Positions 57,290 to 64,000 of a DNA stretch of 64,000 nt are shown here, in pieces. The DNA lies in the NCBI GenBank assembly GCA_037157565.1, contig JAZHRO010000022.1:6014001-6078000 (forward strand), read 5' to 3'. The position numbers and the translations under genes are program-made. A model generated the notes under the pieces. That model was not told the origin of the DNA. It saw only the letters and a list, made by a program, of their open reading frames with translations, and did not search any database. The stretch's first letter is position 1. The number at the start of each line of letters is the position of its first letter. This DNA is from Thalassia testudinum (lineage: Eukaryota > Streptophyta > Magnoliopsida > Alismatales > Hydrocharitaceae).

Positions 57290-60168
57290 TGGTGCAGCGT
57301 GTTTTCGTCTTTATGTTATTATGGTTTACAATCGTTGCAGTACATGACAAAACTGCTACCAGATTACTACAAATTTTTTTACTCGGAAAAAAACGTTTTC
57401 CCGAGGTCGAACTCAGGGAGCAACTAGAATTCTAGAAGTATAAAAGTTCTCAATTAGGTTACAAAAATAAGAGAGAGAGAGAGGGAGCTAGAGTTCTCTT
57501 GGCTTCTTCTTCTCTCTTCCTCTTCGTTCTGTCCTTCTTATTCTTCCAACTGATTTCCTTCTCTTCTTTTTCCTACAGAGTCTTCCTTTCTTCTTCTTTC
57601 TTTTCTTTTCTTCTTCTGCGGCTGTGGTGATCTTCTCCTTCTTTCTGCTTCTCTTCTTTTCTTTTTCTTCTTCTCTGCTTCCTGCCTTCTTCTTTCTTCT
57701 TTAGTTGCGGCTGTGCTGATCTTCTTCATCTTTCTCTTTCTTCTTTCTCTTCTCTGCTTCGTTCTTTCTTTTCTTTTCTTACAGTTCCTCTTCTTTTCTC
57801 TTCTTTCTATTCTGGCCGTCGCCCTTCCGTCGTCTAACTTGATGCTCAGACGACTTAACTGTGGGTTTGCTACAGTGTGGCTTCTTCTCTTCAGCTCCTC
57901 TCCTTCCTTTCTCCTTCAACTCCTCTGTGCAGCTAAGGCTTCGGCTGCTCCTCCTCTCTTCTTCTTCCTTAGCTTGCTTCTTCTTCTTCTTCTTTCTTTC
58001 TTCCCTGCATGCACGCAAAGTGGTCAGTGCAAAACCTACCCCTACCCTTCCCCATGTCTCTCCCTTTCTCAGAATCTCTCTTAGGACTGCTCTCCCAGAG
58101 CCGGGTAATCAGGTTCGGGTAGCACATCTGGGACCAGGCCCACCGGCGTGCGGTGGTGGGCGAGGAGTGCGTGGTCGGGTAGTCGGATCTGGCCCAGACC
58201 CGCGGGGTGTGAGAGAGGGCGAGGGCGAGCGCGCACGTGGCGCGCTGCGTGCGGGTGAGAGGGACCTGACCCCTGTGTATCGAAGGCAGTAAGCCCGATA
58301 CATTTTTTCAATTTAAGTGTGGGCACTTGGCTGCACACTTACGAGGTGGGACTAAAGTCCCACCTCCAAATCTCGCACCCGCAGGCGAGGGAACTATAGC
58401 CAATTGGGGCAGCTGTGAGGCTTGCGACCCAATTCGCAAGCCTAGGCTCCTTCGCAGTAGCAATCCGCACTGCCTGGGACTCGCGCCTGGGCTGGAGAAC
58501 GCCTGGAGCTGTGAGCGAAGGAGCTGCAGTAGCTCAGCAATGGCGGCGAGGGGGCTCCGACCTGAAAGCATAAAGACGAGCTCTCGGCCACATCAGAAAA
58601 TGGGGGAAGCTTCGCCAGAGTGCAGCGAAGACAATGCGGGGGTCGGCGAGGTGCGAGGGCACGTGTGGAGGTAGCCCTAGGTCAGACTGTGTGCGGGAAG
58701 ATGGGTTTGTTCGGGGGGTGATTGGGCGGTGATTGGCAGTGAATGGAGAGGGGGGATCAGTTGAATGGAGTGAGGGGAAGCTCCTGGGGTAGTCAGCGAG
58801 GAGTGTGGAGGTCTATGGAAGTGGGATGGACTCGCCGGAGAAGGTGATCGGAGACAGAGTAGGTGGAGGTGGAAGTCGCGTGCGGTGGAGTAAAAAGGTA
58901 AATTAAGAGAAGGAAAATGTAAGGGAGAGAGAGAGGAAACTCTGTACCTGTTCACTCGATGAAGGGGAAGAGAGCAGCGCCCGGCTCGTGCCTGCCGGAG
59001 CTGGGGACAAAGATGCCCTAGAGGAGGGTATCGGCGAAGAGGAGGCAGACGGAGGGTGCCAGCTGGTACGGCCTAGCGCGGACAACAGGGCAGAGTAAAC
59101 TCTACTGCAGGTAAGGCAGCAGAGCAACGAGGAGGAGGAGGATGAGATCGTCGGAGGCTTAGGGCGCTCTGACCGGAGGAGGAAGAGACAAAAGGTGGGG
59201 TATTTCTTTGCCAAAGGAAGCTTCAAGGAGTCGGCCAACCTTACCGCTCTTTATATAGGTCTTGGCGCGGAGAGGGAAATGAGGAGGCAACGTGCCAACC
59301 TCGTTGGAGAGTGGATGGAGAGGATACCCATGCCTTTCGTGCATTCGCACAAGAGGCATGGTTGATGGCAGAGGGCATGGGCGGGTCCCTACGATAGAGG
59401 ACGTTGCAGGGAACCCCCCGTCTATTCTAGAGGACGGTCGCCCTGCCCTGCGCGGTGCCATCCTCCGCGCAAGGTCGCCAGAGGCATGGCGCTATGCAGA
59501 AGTGGTAGGGAGGACCGTTCTGCAAAGAATAGCCTAAGCGTAAGGGTTTCAAAAGATAAGGGTCAAAAAGTAAATAAAGAGGACCAAATTGTAAAGTCGG
59601 TCAAGATGGTCTTTTCTTTGGCTCAAGTTTTTATACCAGACTAATTTGAACCTAAGGATTTTAATGGTGAATTTTTATTTTAGGTTGGACCATGTTTGAT
59701 CGATCAATTTGTGCAAAAACCCAATTAAGTCATTAATTGGGCATAGTTCTCATTTTAGGTCAAAATCGGTTGCAAAGGCCAAATTGAAGGTTCTAAACCC
59801 TAGGGGATATTTTTCTATGAATTTTAGAGGGTTTAGTTGATTTTTATCCTACCTCGAACCTCATGAATTAAAGTGGGTTTGTTTTAGGGTTACAGAATGT
59901 CATTTAATTCCTGGAAGTTGCTATAATCCTTTTCAAATCAGATCATCCCACTTCCCTCATTATTAAGCTTGTTTGACCTGTGTTTGGACCCTTAATTACC
60001 CTATTCACATACTGCATTGGTGAAATTATAGTTTTATCCCTTATGATTTATTTTATTCTTTAACTCAGAATTCTCTGAGTTAAGCCTCTATTTAGGTTTT
60101 GTAGGAGCTTTTTCACACATATTTGGATTAGATTGTGCTAGTTAGGGTTCATGATGAGGTTCTCATCA
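57290..60168 (-). repeat. E2 5' LTR
   Basis: Same length and order as 46177-49055. Minus-strand start TGATGAGAACC at 60168. TATA about 59250-59259, pyrimidine tract on the plus strand at 57490-57800, U5 motif near 57405. Stem A is partly broken here (CCCTACGAT / GTTGCAGGG near 59388), again by transitions. ORFs within it are not genes. Confidence 0.9.
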
Positions 60169-60173
60169 AACCC
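60169..60173. repeat. right target-site duplication of E2 (AACCC)
   Basis: Matches 46172-46176. After removal of E2 and one copy, the outer pol frame runs on without a shift. Confidence 0.88.
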
Positions 60174-61416
60174 TTATGGAGGTAACACCGACCTCACCCT
60201 GGTTTGCTGATATTGTCAGTTACTTGGTCACTGGAGAGACTCCTAGCTCTTAGAATGAGCAGAAATGGAAAAGATCCATTTCCTAAGCTAGATACTTTCA
60301 TTAGGAAGAGCCAGAATTATTTAATATTGGGAAAGGCCAAGTATGAAGAGGATGTGTGCCTGAAGAGGAGAAACAAAGTGTGTTGAGATTTTGCCATGAG
60401 CTTCATTGTGGAGGACACTTTGGTGCTAAGAAAATGGCTTTTAAGGTTCTCCAATCCAATTTTTTGTGGCCTACCTTATTTATGGATTCTCATAACTTTG
60501 TTAAGGCCTGTATTAGATGTCAACGGACTAAAACGATTGGGAAGCAAAATGAGATGCCCCAACACGCTATCCAACTTATGGAAATTTTTAATGTTTCGGG
60601 GATAGACTTCATAGGTCCCTTCCCTTCGTCCCATGGACATGAGTATATCTTGGTGGCAGTGGATTATGTCTCTAAGTGGATAGAGGCCATTCCTACGTGC
60701 ACAAATGACCACTCTATGGTCTTGAAATTTGTGAAGGCCAATATCATATCTCGCTTTGGCTACCCCAAGACGATTATAAGTGATGGGGGACCTCATTTCC
60801 GGAACCACCACTTCAATCGGCTACTCAGGAGTCTGGGAGTAACTCACGAGATTGCTACCCCTTACCATCCTCAGACGAGTGGCCAGGTTGAAGTGTCAAA
60901 TACAAGAACATTTTGGAAAAGACTGTTAGGCTAGATAGAAAGGATTGGTCCCAAAAGTTGGATGATGCTTTATGGACTTATCGGATAGCCTACAAAACCC
61001 CTTTGGGTATGTCTCCCTTCTGAATAGTGTATGGGAAAGCATGCCATTTACCCATTGAACTTCAACATAGGGCACTCTGGGCTATCCGAAGTGTCAACAT
61101 GGATGTAGAGCAAGCAGATAAGGCATGTTTACTGGAGTTGACTGAGCTTGTGGATCTGAGGAATGATGCTTATGACACCTCCCAAGCTTATAAAGAGAGA
61201 ACTAAGGTTTTGCATGATAAGTATATCCTTAGAAAGACTTTTGAGCCCAACCAACAAGTCTGGCTTTTCAATTCTAGACTTAAGCCTTTTCTAGGGAAAT
61301 TGAAATTACGCTGGGATGGGCCTTACATAATCACCAAAGTGTTTTCGCATGGAGCTGTGGAGATCAAGAGCCCTTTTTCTTTAGCAACGCCCTTACCGTC
61401 AACGGCCAACGATTAA
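60174..61416 (+). pseudogene. outer element integrase
   Basis: The frame opens with WFADIVSYLVTGE, then after a stop FCHELHCGGHFGAKK and CIRC (zinc finger), GIDFIGPFP (first Asp), IISDGGPHF (second Asp) and QVEVSN (Glu), so the D,D,E set is intact. A frameshift at about 60897 and a stop near 61021 (TGA where a codon of the SPF-LVYG block is expected) precede the last frame, 61027-61416, with YGKACHLPIELQH, LHDKYILRK and LRWDGPYIITKVF. It ends at TAA 61414. Confidence 0.87.
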
Positions 61417-61548
61417 AACCATATGTTACTTTGGATGGCCATTGGTTGATGAGATTACTCTTGAGGAGCCTTAGCTCCTTTCATTCTCCGCCTCAGGTAA
61501 CATCTTCCCTTTGCCATTTTACTTTCAATGAGGACATTGTTTGCACCA

Positions 61549-61561
61549 GGCATGGGGGGAT
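61549..61561 (+). other. polypurine tract of outer element
   Basis: GGCATGGGGGGAT lies after AATGAGGACATTG, the same context as the internal purine tract in E1 and E2, and seven bases before an LTR. Confidence 0.6.
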
Positions 61562-61567
61562 AGGACC

Positions 61568-63255
61568 TGATGTAAACATGTTTATATTACATAAAATGTC
61601 TATTTATGCATGTTCTTAAGCATAGAATTGCATTACATGTATAAATATTGCATAGCATGCATCATCTTGCATGTAGATTAGTTTGAATAAAATGGAGGTT
61701 AATTGTCTCCTTTTATGTTCAGGGACAGGGCAACTGTTTATTGGGGCCTCGGATCGAAGATCCAACTGTATGGATCTAATCAGGGTGGCGATTGGAGTTC
61801 AACGACTCCAAGATCGCCCTAATCAGACATCTGTAGCATTAGATAGAAATCGAGGAACCCTAGAAGATCAAGGGCCAAGATGGTGTGAATCCACACTTCA
61901 GATGACAAATCCAACTACACAGATGGATTCGGATCGACGATCGCAGTCTAACGATGTGAAAATTGACTCAATCCGACAACCGTGGCACCATCTACATCAT
62001 CCAGAAGATGGACAGCCAAGATGGCGCCACGGTGGCTGAGATGCAACCACGTGGCGCCATCTCAGCTGCCCAACCGGCCGCATGCACTCGCCGCACCTTC
62101 TCTTCTTCTTCTGATCGTTGCTTCTCAGCCATTGGATGCTCATCCAACAGCTGTAGGGCATGCACGCACAATTCATAAGCACAACACAAATGCACTAATA
62201 GCGTGTTGGTCAAACGTGCTTACGAGAAGGCGAGGTGCGGGGTCGAGTCGCGAGGAGCAGGCGGGTGAGCACGGGTGAGCGGGCGCAAGTGGTGCACGAT
62301 CGCAATCGAGTGGCTGTGTGTGCCCGATAGCACCCACGCGCCATCAGACGCGTGGCGGGAACACTAGATTTCATGCGGAGGCGCGCGTTGAGGAGGCACG
62401 GTGAGGATCTCTCTCAGCCGTTCGATCTCACAATCAAACGGCTGAGATTTGAAGGACGTGAACAAGCGTTGCGCCTTGAGGAGATGAGCAGGCGCACACA
62501 CCGCCCCACTACGCCCACGTTCGGACCTTTAGCAACGGATTTATCCATCACTAAAGGTCCTGAATTAATGATTTTCAATTTTAAAAGACCAAATTGCCCT
62601 CACTCCTTGCAACTATAAAAGGAGACCCCCTCCATACGAAATTCACATCCCTTCCTTCTCTTCTCTCCTTCTCCAAAGCTCAAGAGAAGCTTGTCCCACA
62701 CCTGGGATGCTTCTCAAGAGATAAAGTCAAATTTTCGCCCCCATTTCGGAAGTGGATCCCGCGACGACGACGACGTGCTGCTTCATTCCCGATCTTCTCG
62801 CTTCGTCCTCCTTCTTCCTGCTCCATTCCCCATCTTCCAGGCATCGTCCCATCTGGCTCATCCTCCAAGCGATCGACGAGGAGGATATCTCTCTCTCCAT
62901 TCTTTTTACTGCTTTCTAGTGTAATCATTTCTCACTTTCTAGTTGTAATAAGTAGTGTAACGAACAACTTTTTGATAATGAAATCCATGTTTATTCTACA
63001 TCCCTTTTGCTTTTATTTGTAATATTCTCTCTCTTATATTTATTATTTGTTAAATAGTTTTCAACCAGGCATTCTGTTTCATGACAAATAAAACAAACGT
63101 GTATTTTTAATCAAATGTCCGCCTCCTTGAGTTCGACCTGGGATTTCTATTCCGGTATAAATTTTATTTATTAAACTTGAGTTCTTCGCTATTCAAACTA
63201 CAACGATAGGTTTTCAAAACCAAATTTGATAGCGTAGTAACCCATCGCCTTAACA
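61568..63255 (+). repeat. LTR of the solo-LTR family, plus orientation
   Basis: It starts TGATGTAAACATG and ends CCTTAACA. It aligns in reverse with the solo LTR 27856-29601, whose duplications confirm both ends. It contains an AT-rich start, GC-rich U3 with hairpins (for example TCTCAGCCGTT / AACGGCTGAGA near 62412-62448), TATA at 62613, and GAGTTCGACCTGGGA near 63130. Because a primer site follows, it acts as a 5' LTR of an element extending past the window. ORFs inside are not supported. Confidence 0.82.
62613..62622 (+). promoter_or_regulatory. TATA box
   Basis: CTATAAAAGG at the junction of the GC-rich U3 and the CT-rich downstream part. Confidence 0.6.
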
Positions 63256-63258
63256 TTT

Positions 63259-63276
63259 TGGCACCGTTGTCGGGGA
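63259..63276 (+). other. primer-binding site of right-hand element
   Basis: TGGCACCGTTGTCGGGGA, tRNA-Asp type with two differences, starting four bases after the LTR end. Confidence 0.78.
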
Positions 63277-64000
63277 GGCGACGCTCTTTAATTTTTTTTT
63301 CGCATTTTCCAAATTACGAATCATTGACCTCATTTCTCTCCTTTCTTATTGTGATTGCAGGTACTCTTTTGAGACAAGTAAAAGCGGTAGAATGGAGTAA
63401 AGTGTTGTTGAAGGTTCCGTAAGTTTTCCCCCATCTCCCACCCATTAGTTTTCATTCCACCACATAATAACACAAACATCAATTAACCTACGTGTTCTTA
63501 TAAACTCTAAGGTTAGTTTTATTTGCTTGTTTGGCACCTACACCCACCTCAACCTTCACATTTAAAAGAAAAAAAAATTCTCACAGAGGTACACAACCTC
63601 ATCTGATTTTCAAACTCAACCAGTAAACCGATCTTTGGAACCGGTACACACATCCAAACACATAATTGAGTAGAAATTAGATTAGGTAATCACTTGTGTC
63701 CCTTATAAGTAGTGCAACAGGCCAATTATTTGAGTTGATTGGGCCGCACCATTTCAATTAAAATCAACTCATCAAGTAGCTGCCGCTTAGGTTTAACTCT
63801 TAGGGATTTACCAGGCACTCCAAATTCTTTTAAGTTTTAAAGGAAAACATCTTCACCTGTGCTTTTAAAACCTGGTGTGCCAACAAAACTTGTTTGAAAA
63901 TACCTAAAGTTGAATCCTAAAAGCTACTAAGCAAGATTTGAACCCTAAAATTCACTGCATCAAAAATAATCTTGCTTGAAAACCACTAGTTGTGCACGCA
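63277..64000 (+). other. leader of right-hand element (runs off window)
   Basis: AT-rich noncoding. A pyrimidine tract ends in GATTGCAG at 63353-63360 followed by GTACTC. No coding frame appears before the window ends. Confidence 0.6.

Larger units (their letters stand above)
46177..60168 (-). mobile_element. E2: full-length Athila-like retrotransposon inserted in the outer element
   Basis: It has 2879-bp LTRs at both ends (46177-49055 and 57290-60168), flanking duplication AACCC, a tRNA-Asp type primer site on the inner side of the right LTR, a polypurine tract inside the left LTR, and a gag-pol frame of about 5.5 kb between. LTR copies differ at roughly one base in fifteen in the parts I compared, so the insertion is not recent. 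It is the likely kind of partner that supplied enzymes to E1. Confidence 0.93.
41795..61567 (+). mobile_element. outer Athila-like element split by E2
   Basis: Primer site, leader, gag, protease remnant, RT and RNase H run from 41797 to 46176. Integrase, its C-terminus and a polypurine tract run from 60169 to 61560. E2 (46177-60168) separates them, and the two halves are consecutive parts of one pol gene. A matching 3' LTR is not identified; an LTR of different sequence follows at 61568. Confidence 0.85.

Overview
The window is gene-poor plant nuclear DNA built almost entirely of nested LTR retrotransposons, with one CACTA DNA transposon remnant and smaller inverted-repeat elements. Nothing that looks like a host gene, tRNA, rRNA or prokaryotic feature was found. 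Athila/Tat-type Ty3-gypsy elements, a Sirevirus-type Ty1-copia element and a TNP2-type CACTA transposase together indicate an angiosperm, plausibly a monocot. The species cannot be read from the sequence.

Layout. (1) 1-9976: a non-autonomous Athila-like element, E1 (+). Its LTRs are 2.7-2.8 kb and it has a tRNA-Asp type primer site. In place of gag-pol it carries one unrecognised acidic ORF of about 625 codons with two in-frame stops (3805-5679). E1 lies in an older, decayed LTR fragment (10176-10600). (2) 10836-16329: a decayed Sirevirus-like copia (+). (3) 16444-20112: an internally deleted CACTA (-). (4) 20420-22460: an Athila-like LTR plus a protease fragment (-). (5) 22460-27855: mostly unassigned, with a long foldback element (23934-24810) and a possible poly(A) retroposon. 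(6) 27856-29601: a solo LTR with target-site duplication GATAT. (7) 30083-34639: a complete but gag-deleted Tat element with duplication AGAGG. (8) 35930-37725: two copia fragments (-). (9) 38450-41794: LTR-like, microsatellite-rich DNA. (10) 41795-61567: an Athila-like element (+, 'outer') split in its pol by (11) 46177-60168, a full-length Athila-like element, E2 (-), flanked by AACCC. (12) 61568-64000: an LTR of the same family as the solo LTR, followed by a primer site and leader running off the window.

How the parts relate. E2 carries a gag-protease-RT-RNase H-integrase frame broken by six stops, all explicable as C-to-T transitions. E1 shares E2's LTR architecture, leader and 3' noncoding region but not its coding region, so E1 looks like a parasite of an E2-like autonomous partner. 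The strongest unexplained signal is a series of stem-loops upstream of the TATA box in the E1 and E2 LTRs. Their order is conserved, but for some stems the sequence differs between the two families while pairing is kept. Others are the unknown E1 ORF, an internal second polypurine tract, and a splice-acceptor-like motif at a fixed distance after the primer site in four elements.
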